Shown here: positions 51,301 through 62,106 of the stretch, in pieces | How the letters are laid out: the number at the start of each line of letters is the position of its first letter | How positions within the stretch are numbered: position 1 is the first letter of the stretch | DNA from: Stenopsyche tienmushanensis | Taxonomy: Eukaryota > Arthropoda > Insecta > Trichoptera > Stenopsychidae | Direction: 5' to 3' | DNA length: 64,000 bases | NCBI GenBank assembly: GCA_008973525.1 | Contig: WACJ01000383.1 | Location: forward strand, 62,001-126,000 | The notes under the pieces: model-generated | Seen by the model: the letters and a program-made list of their open reading frames with translations, nothing else | What the model was told of the DNA's origin: nothing | Databases searched by the model: none | Position numbers and translations under genes: made by a program

Positions 51301-54292
51301 ATGCTCGTCGCTAATTAGGGGTTTGTAAATATTTAATGATTTTTCCCTCCCCTGTATTCAAAGGAGATAATTAGAATATTTGTGTTGAGTCGGCAAATAT
51401 TATGCTGAAATAAAATTAATTTTGTATGAATCGTTTGAATCTATATTGAAAAATATGTAATATGTGTATGTAAAATTTCGATAAACCCACTTCTTAGCAT
51501 GCATTTTTCCAGTTGTATATTACTTTTGCCATATAAATACAATGTCTTTAAGCGATCATAAAAATGTCTTTTAAAAACCATTATTAGCAATATAACACAT
51601 TTTTATGCCAATAAAACATATACTCGGCCAGTCATTGATGCGAATTGTATTTATTGCAAACTAATTGTGTGTAATAAAATCTTGCTGCGGAAAACCCATA
51701 AACTATATTTGGTTAACGACGTATTGATTGCTTATATTATATCATACAATCAATTTAGAACAAGTCCGTATTTTTCAATGCAAAATCTGACCATGAGTAA
51801 ATAAGAAACAGTGTAACATTTAATAAGCATGATTGATTATCCGCCATCTTAACACGTTAAGTGCGGGGCAACTTCGCGCGCATTGCGTTTTGACGCAGAT
51901 AATCTTTCAATGTCGCGCATGAAAAATAATGTTTTTTCCAGACGCTATGATACACCACCCGTAGTTAATATCTAACTTGCGCCCTCGCGGAATATCATTT
52001 TTTTAAAAAAGTTAAATATTAGAATTATTTTATATACATACATAATGTTAATTAAAACTAAAATAAATTAGTAAAATAGGTATTATATGTGAGGGATAGT
52101 TTAGTCTCGCTCGGGACTATATTTGGCGCGAGCCACCTATGTAAATTAGCCTTTAGGGAAGGCCCCGGGTACGCATTTAACACTGAAAATATCGAAAGAA
52201 GCCCTAAAACAGGATGGAATGATCTGCGTGTCCAAGCGGTCCGCTTTTCAGACCACTGATACGGATGGGATCCTCATGGACACTCCGAGATCGAGGAAAG
52301 TTCGAGTCTGAAAAGTGTAGTCCCAAATACCTGTGAGGAACTGGGACGTTCAGTAATCTCGAATCATAATCTATTATCAATATTCGAACGTGGTTGAAGT
52401 CGGTCGTATAATAGGGATTAGAGAACTTAAAGCATATATTATAAAAACGGGCTCAAGTAAAATAAAAACCATGTGCAATTCTCAACTGATTTGGTATTCT
52501 GCGTTTTGCGCCCCAAGCTCAGTTGCGCCCGTGGCGGGCGCCTTCTTTGCCAGCCCCTTGTTACAGCCCTGAGTTGAGCCTTCAATAGATAGCAGAAACT
52601 CTAAACATAGCAAAAACAACAGTTTTTCGCATTGTAATAGTAGATTTAAGCACAAAGGTAACATTATCATGATAATACGTCAAGCCTTCGTTGTCAACGA
52701 TTTCCTGACCAGCACCCACACCCCATTAGTTCCCCAGCCTCCTACAGCCCTGATCTAGTTTTCCCGGATATTTTGGGTTCCTTCGCTTAAAAAGAGTCCC
52801 GAAAGAGAAACATTGGGACATGATCGAAACCGTTCAACATCATGTTCTTCATCATCATCTCGAAGATGGCCTTCCAGGATCCCTTCCAGCCCTAGAAAAT
52901 ACACTTTCAGAAGTATATCAACGCAGGAAAGTGTTTTTTCAAGGATTTATGACTAAGTTCACAATTAAGTTCCATAGATGATTTTTTGTGAATTTTATAG
53001 TATTAGCATCAAATAATAAGATTTTGCTTCATAATTGTTTATAGAATCGGGGGTTGTTTCCAGGAAAACACTCTCAAAGTATTTTTTAGTATATGAATAC
53101 ACGTTGATGATTTACATTTTAATTTACATGCCAAATATTCATGATAAATCATGTAAATAAAAATAAATCAAGGAATGCCCTCTAAAGCAATAAGAAGAAT
53201 TGTACTCGATATTTTTTCCGAAAATTAAATATAGTTTTTGGTGCTCAATTTTGAAAAAATGTGTTCATTAAATAAAAAAGGACCAAGTAATGTAAATAAG
53301 TTAAAAATATCACGTAGTAACATTTTAGCTGACGTTAACCAAAAGACGTCGTAATTCATACAAATAGGCTTCCCGTACATAATGTGTTAAGATTGAAGTG
53401 ATTTAGCTCCAACTGCTATTCTATCTTTCCATACATACCGTTGTAATATTTTTCGTGAAATGAATTATTAAAAAACATCAAATCTGTGATTCATATTTCA
53501 TTTGGATAAAAATGGATTTGTATTACTACATTCTTGTCATGGATGTCGTAACATTGGATCACAGGGCTTAAAAAATTACCTCATTGAATTATTGACTAAG
53601 ATTTTTACAGTCCATTGGCTTTGGATTTTAAAAATATGTATTTCGATTTAAAGTCTTGTTTTTTTCTTAAGTAATTACCTGAAATTTTCCCCAACCGGTT
53701 TTGTATATAGCAACTTGCGGTGCGACTCCCCAACCAACAAATGGTATCCAAAAGTGGGGTATCAAAAATACCACAAAAATAATGGCATAAATATAATCAT
53801 CGAATCTTTTGGTAATCGATAAAATATGCATACGCTCATATCCCACAACCAAAACTATAACTGTAGTGACTATATAAAAGCAAACCGCGTATATCATAGC
53901 CGAAGACTTCCAATGAAATGTTATAGTGCCTGAAATCAATAAAATGTTCTTGAATAACCATTAAAATGTATTAAGATATTATTAAGTATTATGGGGAAAA
54001 TACCTGGAGCTGATCTGGTAATTGGCATAACAGCCAACACTCTAAATAATACAAGTAGCAATTTATGATCTCTATAGAATTGATCATGAACTTCACAATC
54101 ATCTCCACTTGCAGATGAAAGACGTGCTCTTTTAATCCTGCCAGCCTCTCTTTCGCGTTTAGGTCCGGTGTTTCCGGGAATCTTCAATAATTTCAATTCC
54201 TGTTCCAAGTATCCAGATTTGTCGCTTTCGATATTCACAGAGCCCGGTATATTTGGTTCTTCCATTGTCCCCCATAAATTGTCCGAATGCAT
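48392..54292 (-). CDS. gustatory receptor of the CO2-receptor clade
   Basis: Seven-transmembrane ligand-gated channel subunit of the insect carbon-dioxide receptor group (Gr1/Gr2/Gr3; Gr21a/Gr63a in Drosophila), which acts in olfactory neurons as a heteromer. Eight coding exons on the minus strand: 54292-54004, 53929-53679, 51269-51009, 50700-50573, 50484-50325, 48935-48864, 48795-48706, 48466-48392; total 1326 nt, 441 aa, phases all consistent. Hallmarks in order: LFRVLAVMPITRSAPG, the segment around GYERMHIL, FDDYIYAIIFVVFLIPHFW and IPFVGWGVAP, YYRVTGESLQFPRLKVLIV, the YYHIIIMINMNCALWYINC loop, YRFLWLNLSELLQSLGLAYA, VYGALSEVVDHGF, VDLPTQKE, IELNPAVVSLKGYANVNREL, and the last membrane segment ending LIVLLQFKIS. 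Length is usual for the family. Gr2/Gr3-like features seem more likely than Gr1, but which of them is not settled. An alternative start is MEEP ten codons on. Confidence 0.93.
49106..50133 (+). mobile_element. mariner transposon, copy 2 (1028 bp, defective), in receptor intron 5
   Basis: Same inverted repeats as copy 1 (AAGCGGAAAGAAATGTCATT), with TA on the right and TG (mutated TA) on the left. It lies opposite to the host gene, between receptor exons 5 and 6. Transposase on the plus strand: MSKPEIDENHLQ at 49263, a frameshift, then WVPHELSSTTLEQRITICSS, VTGDEKW, a stop near 49655, then WWDFFGVIHYELL, HDNARSHAARI, and SPDITPSDYHLFESLEH. All three catalytic Asp are present. A deletion removes part of the C-terminal region kept in copy 1, and the last part ends KKLSNL and stop. 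Dead by frameshift, stop and deletion. Confidence 0.95.
50806..50901. repeat. perfect 27-bp inverted repeat, 42-bp loop, in receptor intron 3
   Basis: The left arm 50806-50832 (starts ATGGGTGGATTCCACGAGCG) and the right arm 50875-50901 are exact reverse complements. The arms are much more GC-rich than the surrounding intron. RNA from either strand would fold into a stable hairpin. Confidence 0.95.
51849..53390. mobile_element. TTAA-bounded element (piggyBac-like target), in receptor intron 2
   Basis: Ends TTAACACGTTAAGTGCGGGG and, inverted, TTAACACATTATGTACGGGA: an imperfect terminal inverted repeat with TTAA on each side, 1542 bp. The left end continues CAACTTCGCGCGCATTGC, which is matched by one end of the small element at 58443-58529, so this end is a real repeat-family terminus. 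No transposase frame is seen. The R2 copy at 52098-52524 lies inside. The TTAA boundary suggests a piggyBac-mobilised non-autonomous element; this is inference. Confidence 0.6.
52098..52524 (+). repeat. R2 repeat copy a (inverted partner of copy b)
   Basis: Contains GTCTCGCTC, TATTTGGCGCGAGCCACC, TGTAAATTAGCC, GTCCGCTTTTCAGACC, AAAATAAAAACCATGTGCAA and TTCTGCGTTTTGCGCCCCAA in this order. The same series appears inverted at 54838-55160, on the other side of receptor exons 1 and 2. Confidence 0.85.
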
Positions 54293-54301
54293 TTTTTATA
54301 C

Positions 54302-54370
54302 TAAAACAAACCATATTATTTCTGTTTCGATATTGTTAATTACAAAAATGCACTTCTCTATTATACTTAC
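54302..54370 (-). other. probable 5'UTR intron of the gustatory receptor
   Basis: Donor GTAAGTATAA (54370 downward) and acceptor TTTGTTTTAG (ends 54301) frame a 69-bp intron just upstream of the ATG at 54292. This size matches the 74-bp intron between exons 1 and 2. It implies a leader exon ending at 54371. No RNA evidence. Confidence 0.5.
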
Positions 54371-54837
54371 ATTTTTTTGTTCATTCACTTCGGCAAAAAA
54401 TATCCCACCCAAAAACGAAGCGTTTCTGTATGAATCTTAAGCGGTAGTAAGTCCAATTGAAAATCGAGCGAACACCGAAAGCAATGATTGATTAGTTCAT
54501 GAAAAAAATATTTAAGGTCATTAGAAAGCTGTCCAAGGGCTGTAATTATAAAGTAACCTTTACCTTCAGCAAACGACAATCAACGAATAATAGAATAAGT
54601 TTGGTCAAGATCATTGTTAAATTTTTCAGTATGACATTGAAAAAGTGTTACTCATAAGGGACATTCTTAAAACCTCATTTAAAATTTATAATTATTTAAA
54701 ACATAATCATCCTTCGCTTCGCTTTGATCCTTGATCAGAAATATTGGCATAATAATTTTCCCAAATTATTCGTTATGATTTAAATCCAAATTATATTAAA
54801 AATACTGGATGAAATGTAAGAAAACAAGTTCATTGCT

Positions 54838-55160
54838 AGACTTGGGGAGCAAAACGCAGAATAACGACCCAATCGAGACTTGCACATGGTTTTTATTTTA
54901 CTCAACCATTCTACTTTACATGCATCAACACTGATTAACTCTGTATGTTTTTATAATATACACTAAGTTGTCTAATACCTATTTTCTTCGTCATTGTTAT
55001 GTTCAGGTATGGCATCCGATAACGAGCCGCTCATTCAGCGGTCTGAAAAGCGGACAGATTGAGCGCACCCCATATGATTTGTACGTTAGTCTATCCAGAG
55101 GCTAATTTACAAAGGTGGCTTACGCCAAATAAAGTCGTGAGCGAGACTAGACTTCCTCGT
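54838..55160 (-). repeat. R2 repeat copy b
   Basis: Reverse complement carries, in order, GTCTCGCTCACGACTTTATT, TGGCGTAAGCCACC, TGTAAATTAGCCTC, CTGTCCGCTTTTCAGACC, AAATAAAAACCATGTGCAAG and TTCTGCGTTTTGCTCCCCAA. Shorter than copy a because of an internal length difference. It lies upstream of the receptor's leader exon. Confidence 0.85.
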
Positions 55161-55369
55161 ACTCATAAAACTTACTTACAGGCCACTCGAAGTTGAGAAT
55201 GAGCGTGTCCGCAAGGACATAGTTATTAGTTTCGGGTTTTACACCTTGTTGTGCCCTTTTGTTAAATATCTATATTTTGTTTATTCCAGAATTTACACCA
55301 GACTGCTCTAAATACTTAAATTAAATTAATACGATTGCACAAAAATAGATTAAATCAACTTTTTCTTGG

Positions 55370-55560
55370 ATCGCAAACCGTTCATTTGTCATATCAGCAG
55401 TTCGAAAAGCGGACCGATTGATCATACACATTTTAAGGCCACTCTGTCCCCTTTTAGGGCCTTTTGCGGCATTTTCTATTTGCGGATTTGTTCGATCGCG
55501 GAAGTGTAGTAGGGTCTAGATACTTTCTATCCTAGTATTATTTTTTACAAAAGTAGACGC
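55370..55560 (-). repeat. R2 repeat copy c
   Basis: CAGTTCGAAAAGCGGACCGA, CCACTCTGTCCCCTTTTAGG, GCATTTTCTATTTGCGG and GGGTCTAGA occur in the same order as in copy d at 7125-7290. It covers a different, overlapping part of the family from copies a and b. Confidence 0.75.
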
Positions 55561-56470
55561 CATCTATACGTTAGATTGGGTACTTTTGGGACTAGCTTTG
55601 TATATTATTTCAAAACGTACATAATAATAGTATTTAATATATTGCATTTAGAATAGTTAACTTTAAAAATAAATTGGATTTCCGAGGGTGGGAGAGGGGG
55701 GCGTAAATTTAGATACTTGCCACTGGCGCTTCATACTCTAGTTACAGCTCTGAATGCATGCCAAAATTTAAAACATTTTTATACATCCACCCCACCAACC
55801 TTTTACCCATCTTCAAATAATACGTGATAACATTTAATGGTAATCTTATATTTCTAACTAATATTTATTATGCGAGTTTTGTTCTTTTAGAACTAGTCGA
55901 TAAATTTTCTTTTAATAATGTTATAATTATGTTGGTGATATATTTATATAGAACTAGCTGGTACCCACCGCGTTGCTGCCACAGAAATAATAATTCTAAA
56001 AATATCGTTTGAAATTTGAAAGAGTTTTCTCGTTTAATTAGGAATGATAGAAATAATGAAAATTATTTTCTTTCCGATAATGAATACATTTATTGAAATT
56101 GAATGATGTATGAGGGAAAAGTATAGATGATATTTATTTTATTTTGTTGGTTTTATTATAAATATGAACAAACATACAACAAACATATATCCATTATAAA
56201 TATTATTAAGCCATCCCAGTTTTTTGATGACTTTTTAAATTTAAAAAAATGTTTTACCCATCTGAAAATTATGTAAATGTCAAAAATAATTTAATTTTCG
56301 TCGTTTTGGCACAAATAAAATATATTTATTAGATATGTAAACACTGGGCATCGATCTCAGAGCCATCTATGATAATTTTAAATCTGACAGCTGTCATCAT
56401 ATGACTCATTGGCTTTCTATCATTAGTTGTGTCGCAATTTTTGTTACTTTCTTTTTCCTGCTAAAGAAAC
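55561..56470. other. intergenic between receptor and Chmp2b
   Basis: Contains a short GC-rich repeat-like patch at 55951-55983 (AGCTGGTACCCACCGCGTTG) reminiscent of common insect repeat ends, and a TTACAGCTCTGAATG motif at 55741 similar to TTACAGCCCTGAGT at 52561. Chmp2b's promoter should lie in 56.3-56.47 kb. No gene seen. Confidence 0.4.
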
Positions 56471-58130
56471 ATGAGCTTTTTTAAAAAGGCGCCAACTGTC
56501 AAAGGTATTGCTGAAATATCATTCACATTCATGTAAAAACGCTATCTGCATGCAACAACTTTGCATGAGTAATACTTATTAACGTCCATTTAAATTTTTA
56601 TTGACATTGCTGTAGGCATTTTTTGTGAATAACGTCTCATATTAAAATCACTAACAATTTCGCTTTTAAATTTTCCATCACATTTGTTCTCAGAATTTGA
56701 TTTAAATATTCTAATAGTAAGACTATTATGGGAATTCATGTGCAGTCGAATAAATTATATGTAGGTGGTTTGGTTTCTTAGTTTCTCGCTTATATCATAA
56801 TTTACATGTATAAAATTTCACAACATAAATTATTAGACAACCATTTTAAAATCATAGTTTGTAATCCTCTATGTGAAACTGCAAAAGGCAAATAACATTT
56901 TTATTTAATGCGAATTTTGAGGTTATAAATTATAATAGATAAAATTACAAACATTTCTTATAGAACAACAGCGAGACAATGACAGGGTATTACGCAAAGC
57001 TGGAAGAGAAATTGAAAGGGATAAACTCGCTTTGGAAAGAGAAGAGAAAAAAATAGTGAGTCAATTCTTTACATTAATTTTAGATATTTATATTATTTTA
57101 TATTTATTTTTTAATAAAAATTATAGGAGCTAGAAATAAAAAAGAATGCTCGAGAAGGCAATAATGAAGCTTGTAAGCTTTTAGCTAAACAACTTGTCCA
57201 ATTACGAAAACAAAAAACACGATTCACTGCGGCTAATAGTAAAGTAAGTATTTACCGAAGCGTTTTATTAAAATTTTATTGATAGCCGAATAATGTATGC
57301 TTAAGATTGCCAATAATTATTTTACTTTTTATGCTATTAGATCACAAGTGTGGGTTTGCAAAATAAAACAATGGGCGCTAACATAGCCTTAGCTGGTGCA
57401 ATTGGAACCACAACTAAAACTATGGGCAATATGAATAAACTAATGAATCCTGAAAAAATGGCAGCTGATATGGCATTATTCCAAAAAGAAAATATGAAAA
57501 TGGAGATGACCGATGAAATGAGTAAGGAGAGCTAAATTTTAAACATATCTTTATAGCTGACATAAAATATCATCGGTTTAAGGCCCTAAACATTTTTTAA
57601 ATATTGACAAATTTGCTATTATGTTAATAGCAAATTTAAATAATAGTTTTATATTGTTTCATTAAATTTGCAAACTATATAATGGGTGTTGCATATAAAA
57701 CTATGAGTAATTCTGTTGTAAAAGTTTCAGATACACTTGATGATATGCTTGGAGACTCCGATGAAGAATCTGAAACTAACGATGTCATTACAAAGGTTCT
57801 CGATGAAATTGGCATTGAGATCAGTGGAAAGGTAATCTTCATTACAAATTACGTTAAACCATTTTAAGTCAGTTTCAATTTTCATAATGAAAATATCGTA
57901 TAAGACCACCTTAAAATAGAAACCTTAACTTCTGGAATCTATTCACATAAATTTTACTATTTTTTATAAAATTAATATTCTTAGTTCAAGTGTTTTAACT
58001 ATTATTTTTAAAATGCTTAATTTTATTATAGATGGCTGATGCTCCTTCTGCGGTAAAAGGAAAAGTTGGAGTATCTTCCGCAAATGCTGATGATGAAATA
58101 GAAGCCCAGCTCGCAAGACTGAAATCATAA
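56471..58130 (+). CDS. Chmp2b: charged multivesicular body protein 2b (ESCRT-III)
   Basis: ESCRT-III subunit that polymerises on endosomal membranes in multivesicular-body formation and membrane scission, and is recycled by VPS4. Six exons: 56471-56504, 56964-57055, 57127-57243, 57341-57521, 57731-57831, 58032-58130; total 624 nt, 207 aa, phases exact, all GT-AG. The N-terminus MSFFKKAPTVKEQQRDNDRV and the helix pair through ELEIKKNAREGNNEACKLLA, LAKQLVQLRKQKTR are the basic, membrane-binding Snf7 core. FQKENMKMEMTDEM, NTLDDMLGDSDEE, VLDEIGIEISGKM and the C-terminal EIEAQLARLK (MIT-interacting motif) are hallmarks of CHMP2B rather than CHMP2A. Close in length to vertebrate CHMP2B (213 aa). 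Complete and apparently functional; convergent with Pop5. Confidence 0.97.
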
Positions 58131-58354
58131 TTATATAATTTATGGCACTTTATCAGCAACCGTTTATGTTACATTTCTCAAATAATTTTATATTTCAAAT
58201 AATATGAAATATTTACTTGCAGCATATTTTTGCACTATGAATTTAATACAATTAATGCTTAATATATGTATTGTTAAATTGGATATATTGTTTTTATTTT
58301 TTGAAGTAAAATGTCCTTATTAAATCAATGAGAGTTTTATTAATTTATTTACAG

Positions 58355-58360
58355 AATAAA
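58355..58360 (+). promoter_or_regulatory. candidate polyadenylation signal of Chmp2b
   Basis: AATAAA 225 nt after the Chmp2b stop. A minus-strand AATAAA for Pop5 lies just beyond it at 58393-58398, so the two convergent transcripts may overlap slightly. Confidence 0.5.
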
Positions 58361-58392
58361 TAAAATACAATGAGAGTTTAAGCCTACAATAT

Positions 58393-58398
58393 TTTATT
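58393..58398 (-). promoter_or_regulatory. candidate polyadenylation signal of Pop5
   Basis: TTTATT on the plus strand, AATAAA on the minus strand, about 245 nt beyond the Pop5 stop. If used, the small TTAA element at 58443-58529 lies within the Pop5 3'UTR. Confidence 0.45.
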
Positions 58399-58442
58399 TT
58401 GTAACGAAGTAAATTATTATACACATTTTTTTAAATCGTTGA

Positions 58443-58529
58443 CTAACACGTTAAAAACACATTGCTCTAAAAGATTGACCATGTCAGGAGGCAAATACAC
58501 GCGAAGTTCCCCCATATGTAATGTGTTAA
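58443..58529. mobile_element. 87-bp TTAA-type MITE between Chmp2b and Pop5
   Basis: Ends CTAACACGTTAAAAACAC and, inverted, TTAACACATTACATATGGGG. The inverted right end continues GGAACTTCGCGTGTATTTGC, matching CAACTTCGCGCGCATTGC next to the left end of the 51849-53390 element. It is therefore a very short member, or two fused ends, of the same family. Confidence 0.6.
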
Positions 58530-58642
58530 CATGGCATTCATAGTTCTCTTCTAGTAAACCAATTCAATATCTTATATAAAATATATCTTCACATTCAAAA
58601 AAGGACCTTCATAGAAGATTCACTTAGTACACGTAAAATATC

Positions 58643-59175
58643 TTATTTCATAATAATATTATTTACATCTGCGCTTTCCAAGTCCATGATTGCTTTCTCG
58701 AATTCAATTTTTTCATCGTCAGTTTTAAGCGTAGCCCATGCTTCATTTAGGCATTGTCTTTGATACTGTCGAATAAATTTAAAGCACTGTTTCATAGTCG
58801 CCCCCAAGTATAAAGTATTCAGTGAAACTGTTTTTCCTGCCAATTCCGTAATAAATGGCAGCGTACTAGCTAATATTTTATGCGAGGCATGCCTCGTTCT
58901 CAGCAAGGCGATTTTAGTTATTTCGTTACAATATTTGGTAACATATCCTGCCTTTATGAGTGCAACTCCGTAATCACCATGTAGTTGTTGAACTTTACTT
59001 AAGACGGCATCGTAAAACGTGAATGGGCCCAATTTCAATCTGCTGAATGGTTTTACTTGAGCGTTGATTTGTACGACGAAATATCTGAAAATTATGTGTT
59101 TGGATAAGCATCATAATTGAAATAAAATATATTATCTTGATGCAACAAAATATACCTGTGTTTTACACGAACCAT
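58643..59175 (-). CDS. Pop5: ribonuclease P/MRP protein subunit POP5
   Basis: Protein subunit of nuclear RNase P (5' maturation of tRNA) and RNase MRP (rRNA processing). Two exons on the minus strand: 59175-59156 and 59084-58643; 462 nt, 153 aa, joined AG to A to give Arg in MVRVKHRYFVVQ. The 71-bp intron has a GTATAT donor and a TCAG acceptor. Family signatures are the N-terminal VRxKHRY strand, DAVLSKVQQLHGDYGVAL, the centre GYVTKYCNEITKIALLRTRH, LPFITEL, and NTLYLGATMKQCFKFIRQYQ. Overall length and order match eukaryotic POP5 (163 aa in human), with a shorter acidic tail. The start is supported by the conserved first residues. Complete. Confidence 0.93.
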
Positions 59176-60180
59176 TGCAGTGCTAGACGTAAATACATAC
59201 ACATAACCTTAATTTCAAAAATGACAGTTGTTGGTTATGTTGCCATACAATAAAAATATAATGGATTTATTTTTTATTTTCAAGACGATTTATTTGTTAA
59301 AATCTAATCATTTATTGCATAAATATTTTATGCTAACTACATTTGAGCATTTGGATGAATTGGCATCATCAATAATAATTTAATATAATAATCAATATTA
59401 TTATAATATTTGAAATAATTTAATGCAATAATTGGGATAATTTTATATAAACTTACTTATTATAATATCATTATATTTTTAAAACAATTTACATGCAAAT
59501 TAAATATTTAGATATGCTAATCGCGAATGCCACTGGTTTTGTATAACTTACATAACAGTTCAACGTAAATGACGTGACTAGTAAACAGATTGAAAGCTTG
59601 GAAATAAAAATAGTTAATGAAACTAAAAGAGGTACTCATTTTCATAATAAATCTGTTATGGCATTGTTTTTAATGATTTTAATAAGCAAAATTATTTTTA
59701 TTTAAATAACAACAAATCAATGTTTGATTGAGGTTTTATTCATCAAGTTTGTTTAAACTTTCATTTTCAAGCATTCAAATTTAGGATTTGATTTTATAAT
59801 CCTTGATGAAAATATCCATTTGAATTTGCTTAGTCATAAGATTAATGTTTAATTTACAAAAATCTTTAGATATTTAAAATGTAAAACATTTCTCATATAT
59901 ACAGCACATTGCCAATAATAATATTTTATTTTCTTAATTTACCAGATATGTTTAATAGTTATTTATCAAGTTGTGTTTTTTTCTATACACAACTAGTCTG
60001 ATAAGACAATTACGTAGTTAATTGGCGTTGCATCAAGACTGATAAGAAACTTACAAACAGATTTCTCAAAGGAAATATTTATTCATTTTCATTTATCTCT
60101 TCTTCGACACACGTCATACACTTTATTTGTATACCGATTTATTTGCCAAGATTTTCCAGATTTTGGTATAACAAATAAAA
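59176..60180. other. intergenic between divergent Pop5 and FGGY kinase
   Basis: About 1 kb, very AT-rich, with no gene. It must contain the promoters of the two divergent genes. No clear TATA or other element stands out from the AT background. Confidence 0.5.
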
Positions 60181-62056
60181 ATGAAGACATATGATGGTTT
60201 ATTTATTGGAGTTGACGTTGGAACTGGAAGCGCGAGGGCTGCCTTGGTTACTGATAATGGACGAGTATTGAAAACGGCAGTACAACCAATTCAGACTTGG
60301 AATCCATGCTCCGATCACTACGAACAATCTTCAGAGGATATTTGGAATGCTTGTGTAAATGTTATAAAGGTTTGTTATAAAATTAGTCGACTTAAAAAGA
60401 TGTTTGACGTAGCTTTCGCATTATTTTAAGAATAAATATTTTTACAGGATGTTTCGAACGGTTATTTACCTTCCGATATTAAAGGTCTCGGATTCGATGC
60501 AACGTGTTCTCTTGTAGTTTTATCCCGTGATATGAAACCTCTGACTATAAGTACTACAGGGCAAAAGGATCAAAATATTGTATTATGGATGGATCATAGA
60601 GCTAAAGACGAAGCAGATTTGATTAATAAAACGGAAAACACTGTATTAAAATATGTCGGTGGAAAAGTTTCGCTTGAAATGGAAATACCTAAATTATTGT
60701 GGATAAAAAAAAATCTTCCTTCCACATGGAAACAGATAGGTGTTGTTTTTGATTTGCCAGACTATTTAACGTGGAGAGCGACCGGTTCCTTGAGTCGTTC
60801 ACTGTGTTCAGTCGTTTGTAAATGGAACTATGAGGCAGATTCTACTAAAAAAATGTCATGGAACAAAGGTTTCTTTAATCAAATTGGTCTGGAGGATATT
60901 TTGGACAATGATTGTATGAAGATTGGTAATGTAATTTTACCTCCGGGTGCACCGTGTGGTTCAGGTCTCACGGAATACACCGCAAAGCAATTGGGGCTCA
61001 TAAAAGGGACCCCCGTCGGAACGTCCATTATAGACGCTCATGCAGGAGGTTTGGGTATGTTAGGTTGTTCTGCTGAAAATATTTCAAGTGATTTTGAAAC
61101 ACGCTTGGGACTTATATGCGGAACGTCTACATGTCATATGGCAGTGAATAAATCACCAATATTCATATCTGGAATATGGGGACCTTACTTGAGTGCAATG
61201 GTTCCGGAATATTGGTTGAATGAGGCTGGTCAGAGTGCATCCGGTATTCTCATCGAACATATCATTAACAATCATCCGGCATCAAAGGCAATTAAAGAAA
61301 AGTGCACCAAAGGAATGCAAGTTTTGACGCTTTTTAAATGACTTATTTATACACCGTATCTAAATTTAATTAAACCTTATATTTTTTAAGGGTTGTACAG
61401 GATTATTTGAATCAATTAATTTATAAACTAACGGAGAGCAAAAAAATGACAAATCATTGTTTCCTGACGAAAAATCTTCATGTATGGCCTGATTTTCATG
61501 GTAATAGATCACCAATCGCAGATTCAAGTCTTTCAGGCATGATTTCAGGTTTGGCATTGGAAAATAACGAAGAAAATTTGGCACTTTTATACTTGGCTAC
61601 ATTGCAAGCTCTTTCCGTTCGTATATACACTTTCTTAAATGTACATGAACTTTCGGATGAGCTAACGAATTTAAAAAACATTTTATTTTATAGTACGGAA
61701 CCAGGCACATAATTGAATACTTGACAAAGGCTGGATATAAAGATTTCAAATCACTGTTGATTTGCGGTGGCCTTTCCAATAACAAACTTTACGTGCAAAT
61801 TCAAGCTGATGTTGTCGGACTTCCACTTTTATCTCCAAAGGAGCCCGAGTCCGTTCTGATTGGAGCGGCTATTCTAGGTGCATGCGGTGCTAAATACTTT
61901 CCAAACGTCGAGACGGCTATAAATAAAATGGGCGGAGAAGCAACAGTCATATATCCTGTGGAGAGCGTCAAAAAATATCACGATTCAAATTATGAAGTGT
62001 TCTTGAAAATGCTCTCTGATCAACAAATGTATAGAAAAATTATGGATAATATGTGA
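60181..62056 (+). CDS. Fggy: FGGY-family carbohydrate kinase (D-ribulokinase type)
   Basis: ATP-dependent sugar kinase, likely cytosolic; the animal FGGY subfamily phosphorylates D-ribulose and related pentuloses. Four exons: 60181-60369, 60448-61320, 61401-61616, 61694-62056; 1641 nt, 546 aa, all phase 0. Motifs in order: [14 protein letters not shown] (N-terminal phosphate-binding strand), [71 protein letters not shown] (second-domain Asp), [23 protein letters not shown], then the C-terminal [20 protein letters not shown] and [14 protein letters not shown]. Length is close to human FGGY (551 aa). The donors of exons 2 and 3 are non-ideal (GTTTTG and GTTCGT), but the frame and family alignment demand them. 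Complete; no sign of decay. Confidence 0.96.
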
Positions 62057-62100
62057 TTGTTTCGATTTGTGTTATGGGACCAAGTTTATTTAATGTAAAA

Positions 62101-62106
62101 AATAAA
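62101..62106 (+). promoter_or_regulatory. polyadenylation signal of the FGGY kinase
   Basis: AATAAA 45 nt after the stop codon at 62056, the first hexamer downstream. Confidence 0.7.

Noticed and set aside
57682..57867. A separate small gene starting at ATG 57682
   Set aside because: The ATG lies in the intron; codons after 57731 are exon 5 of Chmp2b and continue past the donor at 57832 only by chance.
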